The notes below the pieces were generated by a model. That model did not search any database and was not told the DNA's origin. It worked only from the letters and a program-made list of their open reading frames with translations. From Tanypteryx hageni (lineage: Eukaryota > Arthropoda > Insecta > Odonata > Petaluridae): 64,000 nucleotides of DNA. Of the stretch, positions 22,985 to 35,700 are shown in pieces. How positions within the stretch are numbered: the first letter of the stretch is position 1; every line of letters starts with the position of its first letter. The position numbers were made by a program, and so were the translations under genes. The stretch spans positions 210,915,504 through 210,979,503 of the forward strand of contig CM054113.1 of the NCBI GenBank assembly GCA_028673005.1, given 5' to 3'.

Positions 22985-23365
22985 AAAACCTGGGACGCTA
23001 AGGTTTTGAGGATAATTTTGGCTGGTGACAGACATGAACCCTATTGATTTTTGGATCCGTTCATTCGTCCGTCTACCTTTAAGCAGGATTTTAAAAAACC
23101 CCTTGAGAACTATCTATAGGGCCCGTTACAATGATAAAGCATCGTTCTGTTTACGTTGATACAACAATAAAAACTAAGAGTAAACAGGTTCAATTTACTT
23201 TCTAAAAGGAATGAAGATCATATTACAACTGCTTAACTGCGGTGAGGTATGTTTTAAATAACAAAGAGGGAGATGAGGTAGAAGATTCTGAAATTTTACG
23301 TAAACATTACAAAAAAGCGCTTTTGGGACATGCTTTTGCAGTTCTTTTTTAACTTGTCCCTATGT
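22985..23365 (+). repeat. Dispersed repeat family X, copy 2
   Basis: Second copy of the repeat at 13985-14320, same strand, diverged with small indels (it is ~45 bp longer, mostly around 23130-23170). No flanking duplication was identified. Confidence 0.7.
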
Positions 23366-23439
23366 ATTTTTCATTTGTTTTTTATAGCTCCAATTTTAAT
23401 AACTATTTTATTTCTCTTCATGATCCGTTCTTTAAAGTT

Positions 23440-23790
23440 AGAGTCCGAGTGAGGAAGTAAGACGGCAAAAGGAGATGGAGAGAAAAGGAAAGAGAGAAAG
23501 AGATGAGTTGTCTGATGAAGTCAAGTCGAAAAATGCCGCAAAACTCGTTGAGGGAGGATGAAGACACCGAAAAAGAAGAGAACGGCTCCGGAAAGGACGA
23601 GTTTGGTGGAAGGAAAAGTTTCGAGAGAAAAGAATTAAAGGCAAGAGGGAGAATAGAGAGAGAGAGAGAGAAGAAAGTGTGAGAAGGCCACGAAAAGAGG
23701 GATTTATTAAGAGGGATAGGAAAAAAAGACGGGAGTGAAGGAGAGATATTGGGAGGTAAGAATGTGAGAGGCAAAGGCATTCAAGGAGAG
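23440..23790 (+). repeat. Polypurine tract
   Basis: GA-rich plus strand with a (GA)n run near 23656-23674. The minus-strand frames across it (Ser/Leu/Phe-rich) reflect composition. Confidence 0.75.
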
Positions 23791-24149
23791 AGTGGACGAA
23801 TGGCTACTGCTGGAAAAAAGCTACATTTATAAAATTCGAGAACTGAACTGATTTAAAGAACTAAGTAATAATGACGTTTATTAATAGAAGAAAAAACATG
23901 ACAAATTCCGGAGCAGTCGAGGCTGTAGTTGCGAGAAAGTTGAAAACAGTTTTTATCCCGAGTGAAATTAGTGCATTTTCTTGAATAGATAAAAGCAATA
24001 GAAATAAGGAAGAAGTGAATGAAGAAGAAACGAAGAATGTTATTTCACCCAAGAAAGAAAAAGAAGAGGTAAAGGACACAGTAAAAATACCGAAGAAAAG
24101 GATCCAAAATATTCTTGGAGCAGAAGTCGAATCTTGCGTTAATTTTTAA

Positions 24150-24468
24150 AGGCTGAATGTTTGCTTGTACGGAATTTCTGACTAATAAACCTCTTGGATG
24201 ACTATTGCCATAACTCCTTCCACACCGAACATACACACAAGGGAGGAAGGAAACCCGGTGCCGGCATTAACGAAGAGCACCATGGGGTCCAACTGCTTAA
24301 CGTCCCTTCCGAAGGACGGAGCGCTGACTCGCGCGGTCTCCTCAAACCACACAAACAGGGGACGGGACGGTCCAAGGTTTAAAAATCCTGGCGTCCTAGA
24401 GTTTCAAACCAGGGACCGCTGCGTGGAAGGCCAACGCTCTAACCACACCGCCACCGCCGCCATAAGGC
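24150..24468 (-). mobile_element. tRNA-derived SINE (same core as the 16.7-kb copy)
   Basis: On the minus strand the head has ggcggtgtggttagagcg (A-box-like) and ctggtttgaaactc (B-box-like, slightly degenerate). The core tccttcggaagggacgttaa follows near 24305, and the 3' part matches the 25.5-kb copy. It appears full length, about 320 bp. No confident target duplication was found. Confidence 0.82.
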
Positions 24469-24469
24469 A

Positions 24470-24975
24470 GAAAGTGAGAAAAGAAAAGAAGGGAGGAAGC
24501 TTGCAGGGGGAAGATGGAAAAACCAGAGGAACAGTCAGAATAAAATCTCTGCCACCAACTGAGCTGGTCGCAGGTGGAGTTTTGCGTGGATGGTGAAAGG
24601 AAGACTGGTAAGGGGTGGAGGAGAAAAAAGGAAGAGGGAAATCGAGGAATGGAAAGAGATCGGTAGGGCGTGGGAAGGGTTACGGAGGGAAAGGGGTGGG
24701 GCATTTTGGAACACAATAAGGATCAATAGAATTATTTTGGCCTAGAGTGGCCCCAAGCTGCTCGGTGTGGGTGGGAACATGCCTCCTCAACCCACCCTCT
24801 CCCCCACCCCCGTGATGCGCCCCCACTCTCATGTCTCTCTCTCTCTCTCTCTTGCTAGCACAGGCATCACCCTCCACATCCACTTCCTGCTTCCCCGATC
24901 CGTCCCCGCCCTTTCTCCCCTCCTTCGCCCTCCTCCCACTTCTTTCGCTCGTGGTCCAACGCCACCCACATCCTT
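24470..24975. repeat. Purine-rich then pyrimidine-rich block
   Basis: Purine-rich at 24480-24700, then C/T-rich at 24780-24960 with a (CT)n run near 24834-24852. Frames here are compositional. Confidence 0.7.
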
Positions 24976-25505
24976 GCCAGAAAGAAAGAAAACAATCAAA
25001 GGCATTTTTAAAGGAATCTCGATGGAAAGGCGTGGTTCCTTGAAGATTTTTCAAAATCGTAATTGCGCTTTAATGGCAACATTGAAGGGCGTATTGCAAG
25101 CTATAGATACTTCCGGTTTAGTCGCGTTCATAGAGAAACTATTTTTTAATCACCTCTGGAGTACCCTTTTCGAATACCAGGTGATTAGGCCGAGTGCAAC
25201 GTTCTCACCCCCTTTCACGGTTCATGATGACTTCTTTAATTTGATTCTGGAAATTGTGCTTATTATGTACCTGTAAAGTTAGGAAAAGATAAATTATTTA
25301 ATGCTCGTAGATTATGCGCATTTGTTATTCTATACGTAAGTGTAGTAACCTATATCCAATGAAAAGAAGCCTACAAATATTTTAAGATGACCATATACTA
25401 CAAAAAATATTTTCATGAAATTGGAATTTAATGCGTTACTCTAGAATAATAAACGCTTAAGTATGAAATATTTCAAGTATTGACATAATGGAAAAATCAT
25501 GAAAT
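24976..25505. other. Intergenic, nothing recognised
   Basis: No supportable gene or repeat end in this ~530-bp stretch. Confidence 0.45.
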
Positions 25506-25519
25506 ACTACCTCCTCATA

Positions 25520-25731
25520 ATTTTTCAACCTGGGATCGTCCCGTCCCCTACTTGCGTGATTTGAGGAGACCGCGCAAGTCAGCGCTCCGTCCTTCGGAAG
25601 GGACGTTAAGCAGTATGCTAATGCTGGCACCGGGTTTCCTTTTTCCCTTGTGTGCATGTTCGGTGTGGAAGGAGTAATGGCTATAATAATCCAAGAGGTT
25701 GATTAGCCAGAAATTTCATATAAACAAACAA
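25520..25731 (+). mobile_element. 5'-truncated tRNA-derived SINE with 14-bp target duplication
   Basis: Flanked by actacctcctcata at 25506-25519 and 25732-25745. It lacks the tRNA head and keeps the core (near 25588-25612) and the 3' tail ending in an aaacaaacaaa-type repeat. 5' truncation plus the duplication fits LINE-driven insertion. Confidence 0.92.
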
Positions 25732-25805
25732 ACTACCTCCTCATAGCCATCGATCGTGTTTTTAAGGGAAGTCATTTACCTACATTTTGCTCTCATTACG
25801 ATATA

Positions 25806-26053
25806 TCCTTATAATTGCCGCGGAAGGTGATTATGCTGATGTCTACGGTGAGCTCGATGAAATGTTTGATCCGGACCAGGTCAGCAGGCATTATTTTTGG
25901 GCCATCTGCTTTATATCATTTGCAGAACATTTAGCGTTTATAACGCAGTATTTGCATTCTATAGTTAGAATTAGCAAATCTACTCTGTGCATAAAATTTT
26001 CAAATTATGTGCGATATTTAATCAAACACAAATTAGATAATTTCTTAAATTGA
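25806..26053 (+). other. Possible coding exon, unrecognised
   Basis: An open frame reads GDYADVYGELDEMFDPDQ over about 25825-25878, in a patch that is less AT-rich than its flanks and mixes codons more like coding sequence. A weak donor-like cag|gtcagc follows at about 25878. The frame stays open to 26053 but becomes AT-rich. I do not recognise the peptide, see no convincing acceptor, and chance is a real alternative. Confidence 0.2.
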
Positions 26054-26054
26054 A

Positions 26055-26570
26055 TTTTCTAATGCAGGAGCTAAAAATAGTGCAAGTTACTGAATAATTA
26101 TATATCTTAGAGAGTTAAATACATCACTGACACCAATAAAAGATCAAGACAAAATATAATAAACATGTTTAAATAATGGCATTATATTTTAACGGACATT
26201 GGAGACGGTTATTTAAGTGTTTACTTAAGTTGGTGGTACAGCAGCTGGCATCTATGCTTCATCAGTTACATAATTTATAAATAAAACGATGACACCTATG
26301 TCTCATTTTTTGGTATTTTAATATCATCAAATGAAATTTCAACAGTGGAGAACCGTGGATTTTTGAACAAGAGGAATTTACATCTCAGATAAAGCTTTCA
26401 GAAAACCGATCAGTTACGTCAGATGAAAACGTCAATTTAATGCTTTCTCCCGACATTCATTTCAGCAGACGGTTTTCTCAGGCGAACAACTTGTACCACG
26501 CAAAGGATAGGCCGTTTACTCTTTTTTTGCCGCATTTTCTTAGTTCGCACTCATTAGCGGTAAACGGCGA
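26055..26570. other. Intergenic, nothing recognised
   Basis: AT-rich, no supportable feature. Confidence 0.45.
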
Positions 26571-26574
26571 AATC

Positions 26575-27115
26575 CTCAATCCGTCTCATTCCTCTCCTCC
26601 CTTAAATTCCCACCTGCTTCATACCCACCCTGTTCCTCCCAACTTCGTGCGCACTCAGCCCAGTTTTAAACCTGTCCCCTCGATCTTCCTCAAAAACCCA
26701 GAGCCATTTATAGAAGGAAGGACAAGGCGACTCAGAGGGAGAAGGACGCGGGGAATGCGAAAATGGGTGGTGGTGAGGGGAGGGGGGGAAGGGGAAAAGA
26801 GGGCAGTTAAGGAAGGAGGGGAATAAGAGAAATCATCGCCAGTTATTTTTGACTCGGAATTCATGCATTGTTAATATGGGGAATATTCTTTTTAGGATTT
26901 GGCGGATGCGTGGGATACTTAGAGGGTCAGAGGGAGATTATGGGTATGGCGGAGGAGGGGTAGTTTTTCTGGGGAGGGAGGAAGGGAGGCTAAGGCAGGG
27001 TCAATTGCAATAAAAAAATGAGGAGACCTCCTACTAGGATATATATCGAGGGAGTGGGAGAGAAAAAAATGAAGGGAGAGAGAGGGCGGGATATAACTCT
27101 TCAAAAAATGTTTAT
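26575..27115. repeat. Pyrimidine-then-purine biased block
   Basis: C-rich at 26580-26690, purine-rich at 26700-26830 and 26920-27100. The frames across it look compositional. Confidence 0.65.
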
Positions 27116-27119
27116 GTTT

Positions 27120-28284
27120 TTCCTCTTCTCTCTCCCTCCGTTTCTATAGAGTCCCAGTTCTTTACGTTTCTTTCCTTTCTCCCAAAAGTTCTACTGCGAT
27201 ACGGTTTATGTGAAAACTCCCAATCAGAAGAACCCTTACTATTTATTTAATTAATGGCTGATATATCGACAAAATTTTACGTTATTAAAAAATTTGGCTG
27301 ATATGTAATTTGCTCTAGCTTTCACTGCAGCACGATTCAGAAAAACCCGATCAATGGAGATGTATATCAATTCCCTTGTGTTTGCTAATGGTCATAATTT
27401 GGGAACACGAAAGTGGTTCACGGTTGAACGATCGGCAGTTTAACCGTAAAAAACCACATCGGGGCACATATAAAAGTTACTCAACGGATAGGTCATTGCC
27501 GGGAAAAGAGAAGTAATCACGTCGGATCTGAGGAACGTGACAACTTCGGGTCTTAGTGAATATCCTCCCTTCCACCGTTGGAATTCAAATTATTTCAAAA
27601 GTCATCCCGCTGTACCGCTCGCGTGCTCCTTTTCCGTGAATCTCACTCTCCATAAAAAATTTAAGATTTTCGTAAATAAAACAACACTTCTACGTTTCAG
27701 GAGATTTTAAGTTTCTTGCTTTCATTTATCCCTTTATTGGAACGGAAAAGTTTATCGAAAGATATTTTTTTAGACCCTCGGTTCTTAAGAAAATAATGGA
27801 CCACAGGAGTTGGAGCTCCCTCCTGCAGCATCCAAAATTAGTTTTTTATGTAAAATAAACCTGCTTTCCTTTAAAAATGGAATTAATTGAGCGAAACACA
27901 AAATCAGTAATTGTGCAATTAAGAATTTACGATGCTAACAGTGAAATTTTTTCTCTATCTGGCTAAAAGAGGGCACGAAGTTACCAACGAGTAAAAGAGC
28001 TAATCGTTTGTATTTCAGTGAATTTTTGTATTATTTTTATTTTAAAACAAAAAAGAGTTGAAACAGCATAGAAGGTAGCATAACCTAACGCATTTTATGA
28101 AAATTATCACTTCTCAATTAATGCACGACCAATAATTATTTTTATTAAATAATAAGTAGTTAGCAAGCGTTGCTTGCAATTTGAATGTAACGGTGAAAGA
28201 AGATAGGAGAAAGGACTAAAACATTAAATTTTTACAGGTAAAATACATTATTCAAGAAATATAATTAAAAGAACCATATTATAT
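27120..28284. other. Unique AT-rich sequence
   Basis: No gene, RNA or repeat end seen. Confidence 0.45.
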
Positions 28285-29970
28285 TTTTAGATTGGTTTCC
28301 AAAGGTATCATAGCCGTATGAAATTGTCCTGTGTGTGTGTGTCCCCTACTAACCACTTTTGCACCAATGGACCAATTTTCATGAAACTTGGGTCTACAGA
28401 TGATATGTCCACACTCTTTATGGCCTATATGTCCACAGACTTTATGCCCATAGTTATATATGTCCACAGACTTTATGTTTACAGTCTTTAGGTCCACTCT
28501 GTTATGTCCACAACCTTTATGTCCACAGCCGATATTTCCATATTTATATATGTCCACACTCTTTAGGTCCACAGACAGTATGTCCATATTTATATATGTC
28601 CACTTTTATTAATGTCCACAGTCTTTAGGTCCAAAGCCAGTATGCCCATATTTATAAATGTCCACTTTTATTAATGTCCACAGTCTTTAGGTCCACAGTC
28701 AATAGGTACATATTTATATATGTCCACTTTTATATATGCTCACAGTCTTTAGATCCACAGCCAGTATGTCCATATTTATATATGTCCACTTTTATTAATG
28801 TCCACAGTCTTTAGATCCACAGCCAATATGTCCATATTTATATATGTCCACTTTTATATATGCTCACAGACTTTACGTCCACAGTCTTTAATGCCACGTG
28901 AGGGAAATGGAGGGGAGAAGAGAATATGAAGTAAAGAAACGGGGGGGGGGCGAAAGGTGGGGGAGGGAAATGGAGGGTGTAGGAAATCCTAATCCATGGT
29001 ATCAGAATTTCTCATTTCCTGATGCTTTCACGTGGGATACTTCTGCCAGATGACGGGACATTCACCAACTTTAAGAGCATCTTACTTTTACCTGATACAC
29101 TGTATAAGTTTCAAGTTTGTATCTTAATTCCAATTAAAAACCAACGCTATGAAAAACAAGTCCAAACCAGGACTGTTGCAGGCTGGTGTTCAAACGTTGA
29201 CGTCTCGAATTGATTACTTATATTTACAGGAAATGTTTCAGTATGTGTTAGTCATTCCAAGGAATTCTCATACCATGAATATTATTTGTAATTCATAGTT
29301 TATCAATGATACAGAAAAGTTGGAAAACAAATTAATAGAGCATTATGAGGTTTAAAATACTCTTTCTGACATTGTATTTCGCATGTATTTTTTAATAAAC
29401 GAATTTAATATATGGTACTGTTTATACGCTAATATGAATGGATCAACTGTCCATTACTGAAAGGTAGTCGGGTGGAAAAGAAAATTACCCATTTGCTCAC
29501 TCGTCTATGCTCAAGTCGAGTTCGGTAATAATCGTCTCCATGGCAACAATCTGATAAAATGCAATTTAAAACGCAAAAACGCTGTTTTAGTAGAAATTTA
29601 AGAAAATACGATCAATTATCAAAATTCGGTGATAAGAATTAGAATCTACTTTCTTTTCCCCTTAGAACAGTACAAACTTCGCTCCAATAATAAGATTTTA
29701 AGGTATTTTAAAGTATTAATGAAAACATCTCTGCACGATGGATTTGAGACTTCCTACGTAAAACAAATAGGGAAAAACATTCCTGGAATCGAACCTGGAA
29801 CTACATTCTTCGCCAAATAAAATATATCCCTGAGATGGGTTCTGGCAACACGAGTCTCATACCAAGTTTCATGGAAATCGATACATTTATGCAAAAGTTG
29901 TTTCTAGGGGACACACACACAGACAGGACCATTTCATAAGGCTATGTTTCCTTTGGAAACCAGCCTAAAA
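28285..29970. mobile_element. Non-autonomous element with ~107-bp terminal inverted repeats
   Basis: The left end (28285-28393) and the right end (29861-29970, reverse complement) share ttttag-tggtttccaaagg, catagcc-tatgaaat-gtcctgt, a TG/GT run, cccct and catgaaacttgg in the same order. The interior begins with a minisatellite (28403-28893) and has no recognisable transposase. No clear target duplication lies outside the ends. The superfamily is unknown to me. Confidence 0.78.
28403..28893 (+). repeat. Minisatellite, ~62-bp unit built on tgtccac
   Basis: The most regular part (about 28597-28893) is nearly five units of ~62 bp, each with tgtccactttta, a cacagtcttta word and a gtccatatttata word. 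Upstream to 28403 the same words recur in shorter irregular spacing. The minus-strand open frame across it (Gly/His/Asp repeats) is a by-product. Confidence 0.9.
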
Positions 29971-32130
29971 ATGGCGATGCAAAGTATTTCTTATAGGAAA
30001 TTATTATCTTTAAAAATTAATTATTTCATAACTATTCCACATTTCAAGGTATTCAGATTTTTCTGATGCTTTCGCGCTCACATGTGCACACCTGCCATGT
30101 TGCAGATTCTCACCTATTCCTGATCTGCCACTTCCACACTGGTGTGGCACACGTGCGCAGTCCCACTACAAAATAATATATAGGATTCCCATAGAAGCAT
30201 TAAAAATATATGAGAATACCTTTCTTTTGAAAAAATATTGCATTAATTTTATTTCCACAGTATGATAAACTAATAATACTACGAGTTCGAGATCTGTGAA
30301 TCGAAAACACTTCGCTAAGAATGATGAATTTAGCGTGCAAACACATCCATAACTTATAATAAAAGTACGAATAGCATGAGCTTGCACTAAACTTAAAACT
30401 AGCACAATGATTTAAATCTAAATAGATTATCGCACAGTATGGAGTCATGTTAGGCTTCTCAAATATGACAGGAGAAATGCTTGAATTATAAAGTACCAAT
30501 GCGCAGGTTTTATTCAATAGCCAGTAGCAGCAAAATAAATAGCTGACACATTTAACAGGTAGTCGTATGGCAGTATTTGTCTATTGAAAGGGTCGTAGGT
30601 TGGAGTGAAAAATTGATAGCTTATATAACGCCCCAATAAAGTTGTTTATACTGTTATCACTCATAGCGAGTGATGCTCGTGAAATATTATGCCTTATATT
30701 AATTATAGAAATTCGCACGCCAAGTCAGAATAGAGTGATTTTCAAGCCACGAGTGGAATGACGTGAAGGTCCCATCATGAGCGTGATAGTTCACCGAATC
30801 AGACGCGTGAGACCTTCAAGTCACGCATATTTATTCTTTTCTTTCGCGCATAATTCTGTATTTAAAAGGTAGATGGCATTCGTGGATATTCCAAAAAAAT
30901 TCCCATCGATTGGCGCGAGTTCAATCACATAAAGAAAGAAACAACGCATCATTTTTCATGAAATATGATTTTACTTTTAGAAAAATAAGTTGACGATTTC
31001 AATCTTTGATATCATTAGTTGCCGATAATCTATCATAAAGTAAAGCTATAAATAATCAGAGAAAACCTTCAAATAAGTGATTGATCTTCTAAAGAAATTA
31101 GGAGCGTCAAATATATTAGATTAAAAAGAGTTAGTCTTTAGGATTTTCTGGAATATACCAATCTTTCTCTTCGTAAAAACATAATATCAAGATACTATTA
31201 CTGCTTCTATTACAATTTTAAGCACTTGGCAGTTGTAAAAAGAAAACAAAACGGATTAATTGGCATTGCCGTTTATTCAAATTTTAAGTAGGAAATGACC
31301 TAATAAATTTTTATTCAACTCACGAGACCTTTTTTAAGGGCGCTTCCGCATTTCACGCCGCTAGAGAGTTATTTCCGTGCACTACCCTAGCTTTCCAAAC
31401 TCGTGGTCATTTCTTTCGCCCACTCATTTCGGAAAACCTGACGTATTTTCAAGGGATTAAAAATATAAGCCCTCGTAAAAAAAGGATTTCGTCCCACAGA
31501 GAGAAAAACTGAAGTAAAAAAAGATTAATCTCTCTCTGCCCTCATTTAGTCTTAGCAGGTGTTTGTGGGCGAGGGGATGGAGAGGGGTCCGATGAGAGCG
31601 TGGCGAGAGATGCGGGCTAAAACCACGGACAAAAAGCGACGCGCGATGGAGCGTCACTGTGGTGACAGAAGTTGGCTTTCGTAAATGGGCCTTTCGAGGC
31701 GGTCGTAGGCATGTCAGAATGCCTCCGTTCTGGTCAAGAATCTTTCGTTTCTACAGGGCCTTTCGCAGTACTTCTATTATTTTATGATTTAATTATACAA
31801 CCAATGCATTAAATTGTTTGTAGAAAAATCCGTCAAAATTTTCCATCTCCCAAGCTCCTTAATTCTTGCTGCTATTCCTGCACTACTTGATCATACCGAT
31901 TTATTTCTAACTTCAAATGTTATTCCGCAGGGATTCTTCATCCCTCTCACTATCGTCGTTCTCATTTTCCTTTTCTATCATTCTCACAACACATGGCGAT
32001 ATTATATTACATAACAGCGTATTTCTGAAAATTTCAACATAATATTAATTCGGCGAGATTCTGAATTAGAGTTTTATTAATACAAAAAAGAATTATCGAC
32101 ATCGCCCAATGGATGTATACTAAAAATCAA
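29971..32130. other. Unique AT-rich sequence
   Basis: About 2.1 kb with no supportable gene. A GC-richer patch at 31540-31700 holds no recognisable domain. Confidence 0.45.
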
Positions 32131-32134
32131 CTAC

Positions 32135-32200
32135 CTGTGCATCACCACTGAGGAAGACTGTTTTTACCCGAAATGCGCATCTAGTTTCCCGAAGAATTGA
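32135..32200 (+). other. Hammerhead-like motif, single arm
   Basis: The word ctgagga (fits CUGANGA) near 32148 is followed by 15 nt, then gaaa and tgcgcatc. The adjacent tagtt can pair with aacta upstream at about 32130. It is related in wording to the fold-backs at 43.9 and 54.0 kb. The helix II position is weakly paired here, so activity is doubtful. Confidence 0.4.
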
Positions 32201-32299
32201 CGGATATCGGAAATATCTAAATTATCGGTATAATTTTATTGTTAATGCTTATCATCATGGTTCAGTTTAGTAGTGAAATGCGACTTGACAGTCTTAATG

Positions 32300-32720
32300 A
32301 GGACGGTTTTCTCTCTTCTTTTCCTTTCTTGTATCTCGCTCCCTCCTTCACTCTCCCATGCCATGCCTTCCATCTCTTCCTACTCTCTCTTTCGCCCTCC
32401 CTCTCTTTCTCTGTATCCCTGGGATTAAAAGCGTGCTTCTACATTCTTCTCGAGACCTTCTCTAGGGGATGGGCGACTTTTGGGATTGCTTCCACGCGGG
32501 AATGGCTCGGATTTGAGAAAAAGGATTTAAAAAAAGAAACACCGTCGGAAGAAACGGTTTTTATATGGGTTCGCCTTTATTTCTGACGTCCCTAAAGACG
32601 TTTTATTCTGTTTGGATTCCTTCCGGGACAAATTGTTCAGGTGAGGAAGTGAGAGGAGTGGGAGGAGAGAGAGAGAGAGAGAGAGAGAAGGTGGGGGGGG
32701 GGAGAAAGACAGAGAGAAGG
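32300..32720. repeat. CT-rich then GA-rich block
   Basis: Pyrimidine-rich at 32310-32410, then a (GA)n run near 32669-32688 with a G-rich continuation. Low complexity, no gene. Confidence 0.7.
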
Positions 32721-32724
32721 GAGG

Positions 32725-35700
32725 GACAGACACAATGTGTGCGGTAGTCTTAGTTTGGGTCTCCGTGAGAAGATGTCACCCCAGGGATTTGGCTTTTTAC
32801 GAAGGAGGGAAATGTTTACAAATGGGCGGAAAAGGCGCTGTAAAATTAGGTAAAGGCATCCGTGCCGAAAAGAACTTTAGCCGAAAAAATGAATAGAAGC
32901 CGCCACAGGTGTGAGATATAAAAATGTTATATTCTTATTTTAGGGCTAAATTTCGATAAATGGTCTGGTAGGCAACATCAAGTGGCTTCATAATTCCTTT
33001 TAAGTAGCTTTGTATTTATAATTATCGAATCATCTACTATTGAGGAAATTAGCATTTGCTTTCGTAATAAATATTTATTATTAATGAGTCCATTTACCTT
33101 TCGCCAAGGCTACCATAAACGAGCTACATTATTCAATCTTTAAATTATAAATTACAATTGGTGGTTATGTCTACAAATCTGGGTAAATGTAAACAAAAAC
33201 AAGTAAAAGTTTGGAATTCCAAACGGTATTCTCTTTCCCTAACAGCAGAACTTAAAAATTCATGACGTCAACGTTAAGAAGGTTTTCAGAAACTTAAATA
33301 ACCTCGTCATTTTAGGTTTATTAAGCTACTAAACATAGATAAAGATACATCACTACGTTGGCAAAGAACTGTAAACACTTAACCATTCGTCGAAATACAC
33401 GGTCATATGAGAAATTTTTATTTTCATCTTCGGACTCCAGAATACCACGATGTTACCACTTGGTGCCTACGTTATCCTCGAAAGATCAAGCGCTGAAACT
33501 ACCGAATGCAGTTCTTTTACGGCCGTCGGAAATATTACTACCGGGATTATATTTATCGTACGTCACTTTTCTTTTTTTACCGGAATTTGCTGTACGGCCA
33601 TCGGAACTTAGGCGGTGCCTATCACAATGATAGCGTGGATTTTATATTTTTAAGAACAACACTCGCTATCTATTGCATTTTACATATAATATTTTATTTT
33701 TCTACCACAAAAATCTCATGCCATGATATATCCGTGTACATATTGAAGGAATTGTACGAGCCGGTATTTATTTAATGAAATCGTTCAATGATATTTCAGT
33801 GATGCGTTTGCTCTTCGTGTTCTGCGAGCATGAAATGATACCCACTGATAAAAATTCTAGCCGTGAGATAATATTTTCTCACTTGAGATGCGTTTGGATA
33901 TTTGGTGTCGGGTTAAGCATAAGATTTTTTAATTCTCATACGTCATATTTGGCCATAATTCTCGGCAGTGGTGAAAGGTAATTGGGCAATAAAATGTTAC
34001 GGAGAACAAGAAATGTTTTTGTTTTGTTGCATTTAGATCGTTATGTGGAACCATACTGCAGCGCTTTTAAGAATATGTTAATAAAAGAAATACAAACAAT
34101 TTCCTCATCAAGTTTAACAGGCATTAAAGTCTCCTGTGATATGAAAACGAGTATGTATTTTAATACATAGTTCCTTTTACGGGTCTCCTCTTTCTTCTAT
34201 GCCGTATTTTCTTTAGTTCGCCTTTCATTTTGATATTTTTGGCATCCTCTACTTAGGAACACTAGACTATCGAATATAAATATTCAAGGTACCAGAAATT
34301 GTTTACGCTGATAACAAATCAGCCTTCATTAAAAAGTACGAGGCATAAAACTTCCAATTTATTGGTGATTTAATGCGGGGCATTTAATTTGCTAACATTA
34401 GTAGAAAAACGCCAACAGCGGGCCATATCGGATAACAACCCTTTACGGCTTTCTTTCAGTGGGATAATTGATTTCAATGACACTTAATACAAGACCATTG
34501 GTTTTTACTTGTATTTTTGTACGCTTCCTATTTTTAAATTGCCTATTGTATATTTTAAATAGAATAAGTTAACAGTATTTTATAATTTTTAATAAACGTT
34601 TCTAATTTTTACTAATAACATTTAAATAGACATTTATCTTCATTTTAACAAATGTATTAAAGATAAACGTACCAATCTAGACGATACCTTATTTTAAGAT
34701 GCCTTTAAAAATACTATTCGATAATAAACAAAACATTTTTATTCGAATAATTAATAATGCAATAGTAATTGGAAAACGAAGCAACCGCGAAGACCGCAAG
34801 AGATTTAAACAATGATAAAATTTGTGGCACGGAGAAGATAGATTTGGCAAAAGTTTTAAAACTACTTTTAACTTAGATTGCATCTTTTTAGATGCTGTTG
34901 TGAAATTAACTTGAACGATTTCTCTCCCAATATTAATCCATATCATCATCATGATCTTATGAAATCATTTTTACATTATCGGTTTAAACGCAAGCACAAG
35001 CTTATCCATTTCTACAATTTAAACTTAGGGTAATTCAAACGAGTACATCCTCGCTGATTGAGTCATAGGATATTTCAACTGCACCATAAAATATTATACG
35101 ACGGTGTTTATAGCTGACTCAATGTAACTCAAACGTTTTATGCTTAAATTTTTATTCGAGAAATTTATGGCTTTCTCTGCTGCCTATTTCACCATGATAC
35201 AAATAAAAACCCAAGACGTTACGTGCTGAGACTGAGACTTGAATTCCATCGGCATTTGTCTAAAGTACCGGAATCGTGTGCATATACACCTACAACGCGA
35301 GAAGATTTTTTATAACACTTTACCACTGTTTAATAATATCGCTCATTTGAAATATGTAATTCAGTACTGATCAAATGCGGAATTTTAAAGTCACTCGAAA
35401 ATTGCAGTGGAAATTAAAACATAAATAATGATCGACCATGCGGCATCATCTGCAAAGATGGCGCATTACGAATTCATACGTTCTGACCGAAAAATTCTGT
35501 ATATCAGTTCGTCACCTTTATTAAAGTTGCCATTTTTCGACCCATCCTGGAATTTTACGCGCGTGTACGCACACACACGCATTCGCCCAGACACACAAAA
35601 GGAGTCACACAGTGTTAGCAACAACGCCCTTCAACGATGGAAAAATCATTTACGGTTCGTCGGCCAATAGCATAAACGGGAGATCTCTATCCCACACACG

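Noticed and set aside
28279..28587. Gly/His/Asp-rich repeat protein on the minus strand
   Set aside because: It is the translation of the minisatellite and does not stay open across the whole array.
28403..28893. CRISPR array
   Set aside because: The repeats are adjacent and AT-rich with no unique spacers, in a eukaryotic context. It is a minisatellite.
33358..34170. Cluster of short plus-strand frames as one gene
   Set aside because: They occupy different frames, have AT-rich codons, and no splice sites or domains link them.
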